From NCBI GenBank assembly GCA_001510575.1, contig LNGK01000010.1, positions 1,301,825 to 1,365,824 on the forward strand: 64,000 nt of DNA. Reading direction: 5' to 3'. Each line of letters opens with the position of its first letter. Positions within the stretch are counted from its first letter, which is position 1. The translations under genes and the position numbers were made by a program. Origin of the DNA: Knoxdaviesia capensis (Eukaryota > Ascomycota > Sordariomycetes > Microascales > Gondwanamycetaceae). Of the stretch, positions 33,962 to 45,656 are shown piece by piece. The notes under the pieces are model-generated. The model was given only the letters and a program-made list of their open reading frames with translations, searched no databases and had not been told where the DNA came from.

Positions 33962-35563
33962 TTACCACATGTCCTCGGTGCTCCGCACCATCTCCAGCGT
34001 CGGCGTCTTCGGCTCCAAGCGGCGCATGCGCTTGCGGTCGGCCTTGGTCACCAGCGACGGCGTCACCGGCACCATGGGCGAGAACGGCTGGTACGGCGAG
34101 TACGGCACGGCGCCGCCCGAGAACGGCGTGCGCGCGCTCATCGGCGACAGCGGGCCCTGCAGCCGCTCAAACACCGTCTGCTTGGTCTGCACCGACGAGC
34201 TGGTCGGCGAGTTGAGCGACGGGTCGTACGCGCGCAGCGGCAGCACGCCGCCCGGCCGGATGGCCGGCGGCGGGTGGGCGCGCGGGAAGGTGGCGCCCGG
34301 CTTGGGCGACGACGGCAGCGACACCATCGACGGGAAGCGGCCCAGGCGGGGCGAGCGCGGCGAGGCCGGCAGGCCGATCAGCGGGGTCTGCGACGAGTCG
34401 GAGATGGCCGACACGGGGTCGACGGTGTCGGCCTCCGACTGCGCGGTGGAGATGTTGCGGGCGTGGCCCGACGGCAGCGGGGGGGTGGTGGAAGGCTCGT
34501 CGAGCCGGCCGTCGAGCCGCTCGTCAATGCTCTGGGCCGCGCTGGGCGACAGGCCCGGCGTTGGCGGAGCCACGTTGCTGAAGCTGCGCATAGAGCGCGG
34601 TGACCGCAGCGGGAAGTGGTCGGTGGGGATGGGCGGCGGCGACGCCGGGGCGTAGTAGCGCGGCGGGATGGTGTTCATCTCCTGCGACTCGCGCGGGAAG
34701 GTGCCCGACATGGGCGTCATGATGGGCGACGAGATGCTGACGCCGCGCATCTTGGTCTTCTTGGGCGAGCGCAGCACCGACAGGATCGAGCTGGTGCGCG
34801 ACTGGCTGCGCTCGGACGGGTCGTTGGTCAGCTTGAGGGCCGACGGCTTGGTCTTCTCGCGCTTGGTCTCGCTCGACGCGGTCTTCTCCGACGTCGACGA
34901 CCGCGAGGTTGCCGGCACCGGCAGCGGCGGCGGCTCCATGCCGCGGCGCTTGGCCTCCTCGTGCTCCATGACGATCTTGTACATCTCTTCCAGCTGGGCT
35001 TGGGCCATTTCGCGGTCGGCAGCGACGATGCGCTGGTCTACTGAGTGGTCGATTCCGAGGGGCGAGCGCGCGGTCGAGGTGGGCGACGGCTGCACGTAGG
35101 CGGCGATGTTGTCCAAGGTCGCCTTGCTGGTGGTGATGAAGATGGGGCTGCGAGGAATGAAGCGCGGCGTTCCCACGGGGAAGACGGACGGGCCGGAGTC
35201 GAACTTGGGGTATGGGTTGGCGAGGGACTGTGTGGCCTGTTCGTTTTCGAAGTCGAGGTGCTTCTTGCGCTGTTTCGAGAGCAGGAGAAGAATGCTGGCG
35301 ACCACCACAAGCGAGAAGGCGTACGATCCAACAATGCCTCCGATCTGGATGGGTAATGAGGAGTGGTTGGAGGTTGACTCTGTAGGAGATGTGGGATCCG
35401 GCACAGCAGCAACAGCAGAATCCGAACGCACGATCAACGGCGACGAAGTCGGAGCAGCAGAGACTGGGGAGGAGGTGAGAGAGATGATGCCAACAGCAAT
35501 GTAAGCCACGTCAATGGAGAGGTGAGGAAGATTTCTGCGCAGGTTAAGTCCAACAACCTTCAT
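33962..35563 (-). CDS. Single-pass membrane protein of unknown function
   Basis: One uninterrupted ORF of 533 aa. The N-terminus looks like a signal peptide with an unusually long basic lead (MKVVGLNLRRNLPHL, then AYIAVGIISLTSSPVSA). A Ser/Thr/Pro-rich external segment of about 35 residues with an Asn-glycosylation site (NHSS) follows. The membrane span is at about residues 73-95 (IGGIVGSYAFSLVVVASILL) and is followed by KQRKKH, giving an inside C-terminus. The cytoplasmic tail of about 430 residues is Ser/Pro-rich, with a helical stretch AQAQLEEMYKIVMEHEEAKR and many SP/TP sites such as SPRSPRLG and PLSPMSART. This resembles conserved Pezizomycotina membrane proteins without assigned function. 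A cell-wall sensor-like shape is possible but unproven. Confidence 0.75.
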   Translation of the reverse strand: MKVVGLNLRRNLPHLSIDVAYIAVGIISLTSSPVSAAPTSSPLIVRSDSAVAAVPDPTSPTESTSNHSSLPIQIGGIVGSYAFSLVVVASILLLLSKQRKKHLDFENEQATQSLANPYPKFDSGPSVFPVGTPRFIPRSPIFITTSKATLDNIAAYVQPSPTSTARSPLGIDHSVDQRIVAADREMAQAQLEEMYKIVMEHEEAKRRGMEPPPLPVPATSRSSTSEKTASSETKREKTKPSALKLTNDPSERSQSRTSSILSVLRSPKKTKMRGVSISSPIMTPMSGTFPRESQEMNTIPPRYYAPASPPPIPTDHFPLRSPRSMRSFSNVAPPTPGLSPSAAQSIDERLDGRLDEPSTTPPLPSGHARNISTAQSEADTVDPVSAISDSSQTPLIGLPASPRSPRLGRFPSMVSLPSSPKPGATFPRAHPPPAIRPGGVLPLRAYDPSLNSPTSSSVQTKQTVFERLQGPLSPMSARTPFSGGAVPYSPYQPFSPMVPVTPSLVTKADRKRMRRLEPKTPTLEMVRSTEDMW

Positions 35564-38500
35564 GATGGGGGATGATGGTTGTGGTCCTGATATAAGATCA
35601 CAGAAAGAGGAAGAAGGACCAGCGGACCGGTGTTCTTTCTTTAAACAAAAAGAACGGAGATCAGCCCAAACCGGTCAGAGATGATGAGACAATTGCGGCA
35701 TGAAAAAAGGAGGAGAGAAGAGGGGGCGAGAGCAGCAAGCACAACAAATATGGCCGAACACGAAACACGGAAACAAGCGGCGACTATAATCACAGGAGGA
35801 CGAGGGGAAAGTCGCGAAACACACGAGTATATGTATTACGGGAGGCGAGAAATGCAGACGGAAGTGTGGGAAGGATGGAGGGACAAGGGGGAAACGGCAA
35901 TCACTGGTGGAAAGGCCGGCGGCTGCTGACACAGAGGAGATTCGTCAAGGGCTTATAAGGGAACGGGAGACACGGTGACTGCATAAAGAAGACGACTGTG
36001 AGGTGAATATGAAGGGGAGGAAGAAGGAGAAGGGTGGGGGAGACGAGAGGAGAAGGGGAGGGGTGGAGGAGGTGTGACCAGGTTGGGATAGGAGGGCAAC
36101 CAGGAAGACCGAGAAGATACCAAAGAGGAGAACACCGACGTGCATGAAGAAAAAAGCAGGCACGGATAGGGAAGGGAAGATGAAAAGAGATTAGATCTAT
36201 CACACGAGAAGGGTGTTGGACACAGCGGGAAGGGTGGAAGTGATGGAGGCGGTGGGTGTAAGTGAGTGAGTGGGAGACAGAAGACGCCATTATTTCCCTC
36301 TTTTTTTTTCTTTTTTTTTGTGATTAATCCGGTGGCTGAGAGACACCACAACCCATGATATCTCTTTTCTCTTTTTTTTTTTTTTTGGTTTTTTTTTGTT
36401 CTCTTTCTCTCTGGCCTGGGACGTGCAACTCTAGCGACGGCAGACCGATATTCGGATACGGCGCTGTGGTTGGCCGGATCGGAAGTGACGACAAGGGTGG
36501 TTAAGCGCCGACCTTTCGGGGCGCAGGCCTGTGATTGGCCCGAAACTCAGCATCCCCACTTCGTCTGTACCCAATCACCGCCGGGGCCAGAAGTCTGTGA
36601 GCGGTTTGTTCCTTGGGAAGGTGCCGCCTCTGCTTTTAAGGTTCGCTGCTTCCCTGTTCGTTTTTCCCGCCGTTTCCTTTTTTTCGGGGCCCTGTTTCCC
36701 TAATACCACACTCACAGCCGTACCACTATCACCTTTTTTTTTATGTCTCTCTCTCTTTTGGGGCAAATGCAACTAACCGGAACATGCACCTAAACGAGGT
36801 CCGAGCTGAGATTCCATCCAGGCTCTTGGTCTTCTTCTGCTTGTGTGCATAAACGGCTATTTCCCACCTGATCATCACCAATGTCCATAACCCTCGCTGT
36901 GATTATTTCCTATCGTTGCATGCATATGTTCTTTCCCCACACAACCGTGGTGCTGGTGTGCCTTGGTGTGTGAAGTGTTCTTTTTTCGGTCATTTCAGCC
37001 CTCTTGTCATCCCAGGCTGCTGAGATTCGGACATTGCGACTCTGCCCAGGCTTTCTGTCTCTTCTTGTCTCCGCAATCTTCACATCATGCCTTCAGCCTC
37101 CAGGCCAGTGGAGGTCACGATACGGAGGAACGATCCGTCCTGGCCTGGCCTCGCCGAGTCACGCCTGGCCAGGAGCCACCTGAAGAGGCTGCTCTCTTGA
37201 TTCCCCCCATCACAGCCTGTAGGCGAAGGGCCGCACCCTCGGTCGGCCATCACCTCTCTCTCGATCACCGTCCCGGCAAGGCACTCTGGCCGGCTCCAAC
37301 TTCCTCCGCTCCATCTGCAGAATCTTACAGAACCCATCCTAGCCCGCGACGTCAAGTGTGACCACATCTCAGCATAACTCTGTCGTCCCAGGTTGAACAG
37401 CCAGGTGCAGCACAAAACAGAGTCGTGCTGGTGGGTATATAGTGGACCAGCTATCGTCGTGGTGTCGGCGGCTAACCGCTGGGCAGGCATTAGAAAGCCA
37501 ATCACCACCACCAGGAAATGCTGGCTCTCCCCAGCGCATGGAGAACCACTTTTCCCCTCTGAACCATTGACTGTTTTTTATTTTCCGCTCATCACTGATC
37601 ACCGCTGCCACTACCCTCCATGTTGGACATGGACAATCCCGTCACATCACATCATGTTCACTGATAATCATATCAGTCCTGTGATGTGAAAAGAATGAGG
37701 TGAAAGCAGAACGCCAGCCCACTTGGTGCCGGAATCGTTGGAAGTTCGTGGAAGATGTGATGTGAGCATTTGCAATGCGTAAGATAGGAGAACAATCAAA
37801 GTTGTGATAATGAAAATGGGGTAGAGGGAGAGAGGATCACACCGGAGAACACGATGGGATACGGGAGAGAAATCCAGACGCTTCTCTCGTTCTGCCATCA
37901 CCTCTGTGTCTCCTATCTCTGGAGTCTCGCTCTTCGGCCGCAGCAGATATCAAGATCCCGGGCGAGCTCAGGTTTCCAACAGACAACCTCACGACACCTC
38001 CTCCGAGTGTGATTTGTTCTCACTGCATATGACGATCGGCGGTGAACAGGGACAATCCCCGTCCCGGGCTGATCGAATTGGAGGTCAGACTTCCCACTCC
38101 CTCATTCTCTTCAATACGGATACGTCCGTTCGCCGATATAAATAGCCACCTTGATTCATTGTCACCCTGACTGCCGGCCTGGTGATTGACAACCACGCCC
38201 CTGCACGCCCCCGACAGGATCAGCCAAGGGTGGGCCGCCATCGGTTCGCTTCACATCAACTAATCTGCTCTGGCTCTCTGCCCCTCCTCTTCCGGACTTG
38301 CTCCCTCCTCTCCCATCTTCAGATCCGGCACTGGACTAATGTCCCATCAGGCAATGCAGCCGAAATGGTGGCTGGCCGTGAGCCTGCCGATTCTGGGAAC
38401 GTGGACGAGAGGAATTTCACCGGTTGCTCTGGATGCGATGGCACACCTGAAGTTCACATGGAGACACACACCCACACCTCGCTTGCTGTCTTTGGACAAT

Positions 38501-39158
38501 AAAAGCTAGATTGCCTTCATCGTCACCCTAGGTGATAGTTAGTTCCAGACTCCCCCCTCTCTTGGGTTTCTCCCCCCGGCCTGGCTGATGGGCCTCGTTT
38601 ACGGTCATGTCTCGGTTCCGGAGTGACGGAAAGATGCAGGCACACAAAGGGCCAACTGCTGCGACCATGTGCTGGTAAATTGTTGTCGTATGCGTGCCGG
38701 TAGTGTGAAGAATGCGGTCCCGTGTTCGTCCACTTATCCCCATCCAGACAGGGCCGCACCAACCCTAACCCTAGACCATGGGCTATACACTAACCCTAAC
38801 ACCGACTTTTCCTGCTGGAGCGTCTGCATACTAACGGCCATCGCACGTGTTTGCGCGTTACAGCAAATTAAAGCAGGCGGTAATTTTGGCTTCGAGACGC
38901 GTCAAAATCAGCGTTTGCGACTTCTGGTGTTTGCATTGGTTTGAAGCTCACCAACTCTGGCACTGAGGATCAAGCAAGCGAGCCGTGGTTGGTTTTCGTA
39001 TATTTGTTTTTGTACTTTTTTTTTTGGAGGCTATTTGTTTTGTGTTGCCCACTGAGTTTCTCCTTTTTGCTCTCCCCTCCTCTACATCCTGGAATGCAAT
39101 CTTCGATCGTTCGATCACTATCACCCACCACCTCTTCGATTTGAACCGAACCGCAACA
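35564..39158. other. Divergent 3.6 kb spacer upstream of the Srs2-type helicase
   Basis: No gene is recognisable. Purine-rich plus-strand sequence near 35680-36290 is probably the 5' leader of the membrane-protein gene. CCAAT-type sequences (GATTGG at about 36533 on the plus strand) and T-rich runs (36300-36400) occur. Between 36400 and 38700 I see only short ORFs of no family. Confidence 0.5.
38761..38902 (+). promoter_or_regulatory. Telobox-like and ACGCGT motifs upstream of the helicase gene
   Basis: AACCCTAACCCTAG at 38761-38774 and CTAACCCTAAC at about 38790-38800 lie 360-398 nt before the helicase ATG. ACGCGTCAAAA begins at 38897. The pairing of telomere-like motifs with an ACGCGT box also occurs upstream of the BRCT gene at 19.0-19.3 kb. 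Binding by telobox factors or MBF is inferred from yeast knowledge. Confidence 0.5.
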
Positions 39159-42100
39159 ATGCTCGGCGGCGACGACGACGAGGCCATTCTCAAGGGCCTC
39201 AACCCGGCCCAGCGGCGGGCCGTAACGGCGACCGGCGACACGGTGGCGATCCTCGCCGGGCCGGGCAGCGGCAAAACCCACACGCTCACGTCGCGCGTGG
39301 CCTGGCTGGTCAACCACGAGGGCATCAACCCGTCGCGGGTGCTGATCGCCACATTCACGGTGAAGGCGGCCAAGGAGATGCGCGAGCGGCTGACCAAGGT
39401 GCTCGGCGAGAGCCGCCAGCGCGCGCTGGTGCTGGGCACGTTCCACAGCGTGGCGCTGCGCTATCTGCGGTCGTACGGCACGCGCATCGGGCTGCCCAAG
39501 CGCTTCGTGGTGGCCGACAGCCAGGACTCGCGGGACATCCTCGTGCGCATCATCAATCTGCGCAAGTGGTCGTTCAAGCCGGGCGTGGCGCAGGCGTTCA
39601 TCAGCAAGGAGAAGGCGCGCGGGTCGATGCGGCGCGAGCCGGGGGCCGTGGAAACCCGGACGCTGCAGCTGCTGCGCGAGTGCGCCATCCAGTACCAGGA
39701 CGCGCTGGCGGCCAGCAAGATGCTGGACTACGACGACCTGCTGGTGCTCTGCGTGCGGCTGCTGCAGGAGCACCCGTGCTGCGTCAGCAACATCGAGGCC
39801 GTGCTGGTCGACGAGTACCAGGACACCAACGGCGTGCAGTACGACCTGATGCGCTTGCTGGCGCACCAGCGCAACCGCATCACCATTGTCGGCGACCCGG
39901 ACCAGAGTATCTACGGGTGGCGGTCCGCAGAAATAAGAAATCTGCACCGCTTTCTCGACGACTACCCGAACACCGACCAGATCCCGCTCGAGGAGAACTA
40001 CCGCTCGTCGCAGTCCATCCTCGATGCCGCGCTCGACGTCATCCGCTACGACAAGACCCGGTTCGAGAAGTCTCTGGTGCCCGTGCATGCAAAGGGGCCC
40101 ACGCCCACGCTGTGCCGGCTGGAACGCAACAGCGACGAGGCGCAGTGGGTGGCGGGCGAGATCAAGCGGAATATCAACATGTGCAACGGCATGCTGGACT
40201 ACAACGATGTGGCCATTCTTGTTCGGTCGGCGTATCTTTCGCAGAAGATCGAGGAGGAGCTGGGAAAGGGCGGAATCCCCTACCGCATGGTTGGTATGTA
40301 CAAACTTGCATCCTGAGCTTCTTCTCCTTCTGTGAATCTCAGCCCTGATTCTAACTCCCGAGTTTTGGATTCCAGGTGGAACCAAATTCTACGACCGCGT
40401 CGAAATCAAACTGCTTTTCGATTACATGCGGGTTATCTATGACCCCCATATCAACGAATCGCTGATCCGCATCATCAACACGCCCAAGCGGGGAATTGGC
40501 GCGACCACCATGAAAGCGCTGACCGACCTTGCCCAGCATAAGAACATCAGCCTGTGGGAGGGCCTAAAGCAGGGCATCGCGGGGCGGGCGAAATGCTCTG
40601 CCGCGGTTAGAAACGTGCTCACCAACAAGTTCGTCCCCCTGATTGAATCGCTGCGGCTGAAGATCACCAAGCCCGAGACACAGGAGAACGGCTCGCTGTA
40701 CGGCCTGGGCGATCTGGTGAAGGACCTGACGACCGAGCTCAACTACGAACACTACCTGCAGCTGAACTACGTCGACAACAGCGAGTCGCGGTGGCAGAAC
40801 GTCGGCCGCTTCATCGACCTGGCGGCCGAGTTCAGCCACGAGCGCCAGGCCAAGGCCATGCGGGACGACATCCAGCTGGCCGACATTGAAGGGGTTGAGC
40901 AGACCGCCGAGGAGTCCGAGCTGGGCGACTTCATCGGCTCGGTGACGCTGGCGGCCAGCTCCGACGAGGACAAGGACAAGGACACGGACGGCGGCGGCGC
41001 GGCGGCCAAGCCGCGCGTGACGCTGTCGACGATCCACGCGGCCAAAGGGCTCGAGTGGCCGGTGGTGTTCGTGCCGGCGGTCATCGAGGGCTCCATTCCG
41101 CACTCGCGCTCGGAGGACCTCAACGAGGAGCTGCGGCTGCTGTACGTGGCCATGACGCGCGCCAAGGCGCTGCTGTTCCTCAGCTACCCGGCCACCGGGT
41201 ACACGTCGTACGAGGGCGAGGTCACGAACACCATCTCCCAGTTCGTGAAACACGTGCAGCCCAGGCTGGCGCAGTTCGGCCCGACCTACTCGCAGGAGGT
41301 GCTCAACGACATCTCCGTCATCCTGCGGCGGCCCGGCCCGCCGCCGGTGTTCGAGGCCGTGTGTGCCGCCATGCGGGACCCGGACTACTTCCAGGACGTG
41401 GTTGGCATGAATGCGCGATTGACATTCCAGGCACGCGGTCAGCGCGGCGGACGCGGGAATGGCCGCTCGTTTCATTTCGCTGCGGGTGCGGATGAGGAAG
41501 TCGGCGAGCATGTGTGCGACAACGGCTATGATGAGCGGGCGCCGATGGCCCATGGCGCGGCGTTCCGGCCGGGATACGCCACCACTATGCAGCGCCCCTC
41601 GGCGTTCACTGTGGCCAGTCTGCCCGGCTTCGCGCCGGCGAGCGCCACTCTGGGGAACGCGCAGCAGGCGATCCGGACTCTCAAGCGGACGTTTCCCGCG
41701 GGAGGCGCCGCCCCGGCGCCGATGCCACCCAAGCGGCCCGCCAACCAGGGCAGATTCTTCTCGACGCTCCCGCAGGGGAAAAACCCCCACTATACCAGCC
41801 CGGCCCCGGCCGCGCCCCAGGGGTATCGCGTGCAGTCTGGCGCGTACCAGCAGCGCCAGATCAACGGACCGTCGGCCGCCGCGTTCACCGGCGGCTCGCT
41901 GTATCCGCAGTTCTCCAGCCCGCCGGGCGCGGCACACAACACCCAGCCGATGACGGGCGCCGCGGGGTGTCTCCCGCAGCCCGCCTGCAGCCCCTACGGT
42001 CCCTGGCCGACAGCGCGCGCGCCCGCTGGCAATCCCGCCGATCAGGGCCGGCCGGTCCTGCAGGCCATGCACCGCCAGCCGTCGATCCCCGGAGCCCCAA

Positions 42101-42474
42101 GAGGCCCCTGGCCGGTCACACGCGCGGGCCCGCCGCGGCCGCCGCAGTACAGCACGGCGGTGGTGACCGTGGTGATTGACGACAGCGACGACGAGGGGAA
42201 GTGGAAAATCGAAAAGCCCGAGGCGAAGCCCAAGATTGAAAAGGGGCAGTCTGACGACGACGACGACGACAGCTTCTTCCACAATAGCCCGCCGCGGCGC
42301 CCGGCGCCTCCGGCGTGCTCTTCTACCACCTTTACCGCTGGTGGCGGTGTTCTCCCGGCGGTGCCGTTCTCGCGGCCGCAGCCGGTGTCAAGAATCACGC
42401 GCACGCCCGTGCCCCGGATCACTAAGCCGTTCAAGCCGCCGACTATGCTTCCGGGCCGGGCCCCGCCGAAGTGA
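39159..42474 (+). CDS. Srs2-like UvrD/Rep-family 3'-5' DNA helicase
   Basis: Superfamily 1A helicase/translocase; Srs2 strips Rad51 from single-stranded DNA and limits recombination at forks. Exons are 39159-40293 and 40376-42474 (1077 aa), with a GTATGT donor and the join restoring PYRMVGGTKFYDRVEIKL. Motifs: LNPAQRRAV (Q motif), AGPGSGKTHTLTSR (Walker A, about 32-45), VLVDEYQDTN (Walker B, about 216), GDPDQSIYGWR (motif III, about 245), STIHAAKGLEWPVVFVP (motif V, about 596) and LLYVAMTRA (motif VI, about 632). After about residue 700 the protein is Pro/Ala-rich and disordered. VVTVVIDDSDDEG at about 973-985 has the form of a SUMO-interacting motif, as in yeast Srs2. Length is close to yeast Srs2. 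A Fbh1-type identity is unlikely, as no F-box is seen. Confidence 0.9.
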
Positions 42475-43227
42475 ACCGCACCGTTTTCTTGCCTTTTGTG
42501 CTTCTGGTGTGTCTTGCTGGGACTTTTGGGGTTATCTCAATGTGGGATGATGGTGCTTTAGAAGGGGGGGGGGGGGGGGCGTTACATGGGCTGGTTTTCT
42601 TCTTGCGTCTTCTTGATATCTAGAAATTAATGAATCAATTAATCACTCGTTTTTTCTTTCTCTTTTTCTTTTCCTTTTATTTTTGTTTTTCTATGTTTAT
42701 ATCAGAGCACGCCGTACCTAGCAATGGCCGGGCCCGAGCTTGTTCACATATCACAACCGGTGCCGAACGTGATCTCGGTGAGGCTCGGTGAACAGCTGGG
42801 GAAAAAGTGGAGCGCGGCGCTGGTCTGATTGGCGGGGTTGGGCTGACTAACACCAAGTGTCTCGGGATTGGAGCTTATCTGCGGCTACCGAATCGCGCTT
42901 TTCGTCGGCTCTCAGCAAGGGAGACAAACGACACACAAAGTTCCCCACGAAATTTGGCCCGTCATTCTTCCTCGGCCTTTTGCGTTTTCTTCTTCCTCAG
43001 TGATTCTTGAGACGTCGTGATTTTTTGTGTGGAAGGCCACCGCCGAGATAAATCCAGGATATATACACCGAAACCGGGCTTGTCTTTCCATTTAGAGAGC
43101 TCATTCACACCGTATCGGCGAGCGGACTTCATTGACGTCGAGGATTGCCACCGCGAAAACCACCCCAACAGAGTGTCCAGTTCCGAAGAGTTCAGTAAAG
43201 GGTCTCGACAACTCTCTTCCGCCGACC
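42475..43227. other. Intergenic region upstream of the E1 alpha gene
   Basis: It contains a G-tract (about 42565-42580) after the helicase stop, T-rich sequence to 42710, a TGATTGG inverted CCAAT box near 42826, a TATA-like GATATATACAC near 43061, and two GACGTC motifs near 43011 and 43136. These suit a housekeeping promoter. No additional gene is visible. Confidence 0.55.
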
Positions 43228-44667
43228 ATGATCCCGTCCCGATCACACGCCCTCCGGGCCTCCCGGCTCCTCTCGGCGCGGCGGGCGGCCCGGTTTGCCG
43301 CCACGACAACCACACCGGCGCCAGTCCGCCACAACAGCTCGCTCTCGCAGCGGCCGAACTCCCAGCACGTGTCGTTCCCGGGCGCGGTCAAGAGCGAGTT
43401 CACGAACACGCTGCACTTCGCGCAACCGGCGGAGATGCCGGCGCAGCCGACGTACCGCGCGGTCGACCAGGACGGGGTGGCGGTCGACGCCGGGTTCGAG
43501 CCGGACCTGACGGCCGAGGAGGTGGTCAAGCTGTACAAGGACATGCTGTTTGTGTCGGTGATGGACGTGACCATGTTCGATGCGCAGCGCCAGGGCCGCG
43601 TCAGCTTCTACATGGTGTCGGCCGGCGAGGAGGCGGTGTGTGTCGGCGCGGCGTCGGCGCTGGAGCTGCACGATGTGGTGTTTTGCCAGTACCGCGAGCA
43701 GGGCGTGTTCCGGCAGCGCGGGTTCAAGGCGCGCGACTTCATGGACCAGTTGTTTGCGAACCGCAAGGACGCTGGCCGCGGCCGCAACATGCCGGTGCAC
43801 TACGGCAGCAAGGAGCTCAACATTGTGAGTATTTTGACGGCGCCTTGAAGCTCAGGGCGTGTCTGGCTAACGACTTCCTTTCAGCACACCGTTTCCTCTC
43901 CGCTGGCGACACAGCTCCCGCAAGCGGCCGGAGCCGCGTACGCGCTGAAACTCCAGCGGCAGCACGACCCGTCGCGGCCGGAGCGGGTGGTTGCGGCCTT
44001 CTTCGGCGAGGGCGCGGCCAGCGAGGGCGACTTCCACGCGGCGCTCAACATCGCGGCCACGCGGTCCTGCCCGGTGATATTCATCTGCCGCAACAACGGC
44101 TACGCCATCTCGACGCCGACGCTGGAGCAGTACCGCGGCGACGGCATCGCCAGCCGCGGCATCGGCTACGGCATCGACACGCTGCGGGTCGACGGCAACG
44201 ACTTCTGGGCGGTGCGCGAGGCGGTCAAGCGCGCGCGCACGCTCGCGCTGCAGGACGGCGGCCGGCCGGTGCTGATCGAGGCCATGACGTACCGCATCAG
44301 CCACCACAGCACGTCGGACGACTCGTTCGCCTACCGCGCGCGCGTCGAGGTCGACGACTGGAAGCGCCGCGATAACCCGATTGCGCGGCTGCGCAAGTGG
44401 ATGGAGGCGCGCGGGCTGTGGGACGACGAGCTGGAGCGGACGACGCGGGCCGAGCTGCGGACGGAGGTGCTGCAGGCGTTCAAGGAGGCCGAGGCGGAGC
44501 CGAAGCCGCCGTTGCGGTCCATGTTTGACGATATCTACGAGGACTTGACGCCTGATCTGAAGAAGCAGATGCAGGCGCTTGGAGAGGTTCTCGATCGGTA
44601 CCCGGATGAGTATGATGTTTCTGAGTATGAGGGGGGGCGTGAGGGGCTTGGCGAGGAGAAGAAGTGA
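43228..44667 (+). CDS. Branched-chain 2-oxoacid dehydrogenase E1 component, alpha subunit (mitochondrial)
   Basis: Thiamine-diphosphate subunit that decarboxylates the 2-oxoacids of Leu, Ile and Val in the mitochondrial matrix. Exons are 43228-43824 and 43885-44667 (459 aa), both phase 0. The N-terminus MIPSRSHALRASRLLSARRA is an Arg-rich presequence without acidic residues. FYMVSAGEEAVCVGAASAL and QYREQGVF are typical E1 alpha segments. The ThDP motif runs from GEGAASEGDFHAALNIAA to FICRNNGYAIS (about 240-277). The regulatory phosphorylation loop is TYRISHHSTSDDSFAYR (about 333-350), which distinguishes it from pyruvate dehydrogenase E1 alpha. The C-terminus is acidic and ends in EEKK. No other complex subunit is in the window. 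Confidence 0.94.
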
Positions 44668-44874
44668 GGGCGTTTGTTGGATGGGAGGTTTTGATCATTG
44701 CGCAGCGTAACAGTTCAGCGAGAGCGCAGCTGGGGACAACTGAGAGAGGCCCCTGAGAGGGCCCCGGGTATATATTTTCTTTTCTTCCAATAGCATTTAG
44801 CCAGTTGTTTGGTATTCTCTAGTCTATATAAACCTTTGACCTCCCCACTCCTCCCTCCTCGTCTCCGCGTCTGT

Positions 44875-45656
44875 TCACGACTCCGCGGCCGCGGGCTTGG
44901 CCTTCCGCAGCACCCACCCGTAGTAATCAAAGCCGGAGCCATCGCCCAGAACCTGCATGTCCAGCTCCCACGCGCCCGCGTCCTGCGTCATCAGGGGGCG
45001 GATGAAGTGCGGCGGCCGGAACGACACGCACAGGAACACGCCGGAGTCGCGGAGCACGCGGTGGACTTCGCGCAGGTAGGCGCGGGTGTCGGCGCGCACC
45101 TCGGGCGGCGGCGACCACGGGCTGCCGTGCACCAGCGCGTCCAGCGTGCCCTTGTCGAAGGCGACGTCGACGGTGGCGGCCGCGACGCCGGCCATGGCGC
45201 GCACGTCGAGCTGGCGCCAGCGGATGCCCGGCAGCGCGGCGTGGCGCGCGGCCATCAGCGCGACGACCACGGGCGAGAAGTCGACGCACAGCTGCGCGGT
45301 GTAGCCGCGCTCGGCCAGGTCGCGCGGGATGGTCTGTGGCGGGTCGCGGGGTGTTAGTTTCAGTGCCGGGAGATTGTGCGCGCGCGCGGGGCGGGGGGAA
45401 AGGGGGTCCGGCGGGGGAGGCCGGGCCCCCGGGCCGTGTTCATTCAGGCGCCACTCACACTGTCGCCCGACCCCATGTGCATGACCAGCGGCGCGTCGGC
45501 CGCCGTGAACCCGGGCTTGGCCAGCATGTGCGTCCGCAGGAACGCCTCCAGCCCCGCAAAGCTGCGGAACCACTCGTGCACCGGCTCGTCGCCGGCCGAC
45601 TTGCCGTACACGGCGTCCCAGTACTCGGGCGACGACAGCGCCTCGTCGCCGGCCAT
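44875..45656 (-). CDS. SAM-dependent methyltransferase, EEF1A lysine methyltransferase-like
   Basis: Exons on the minus strand are 45656-45459 and 45333-44875 (218 aa). The join restores MHMGSGDSTIPRDLAERGY, methyltransferase motif I with the GxG-like loop in the form MGSGDS. The N-terminal SPEYWDAVYGKSAGDEPVHEWF is the signature seen in the human EEF1AKMT4/METTL13 group and its yeast relatives. VDFSPVVVALMAARHA is motif post-I and VDVAFDKGTLDALVHG is motif II. The C-terminus YYGWVLRKAKPA completes the Rossmann sheet. It starts 419 nt from the divergent hydrolase-like gene and probably shares its promoter. Substrate (elongation factor 1A or another protein) is inferred from family only. Confidence 0.87.
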
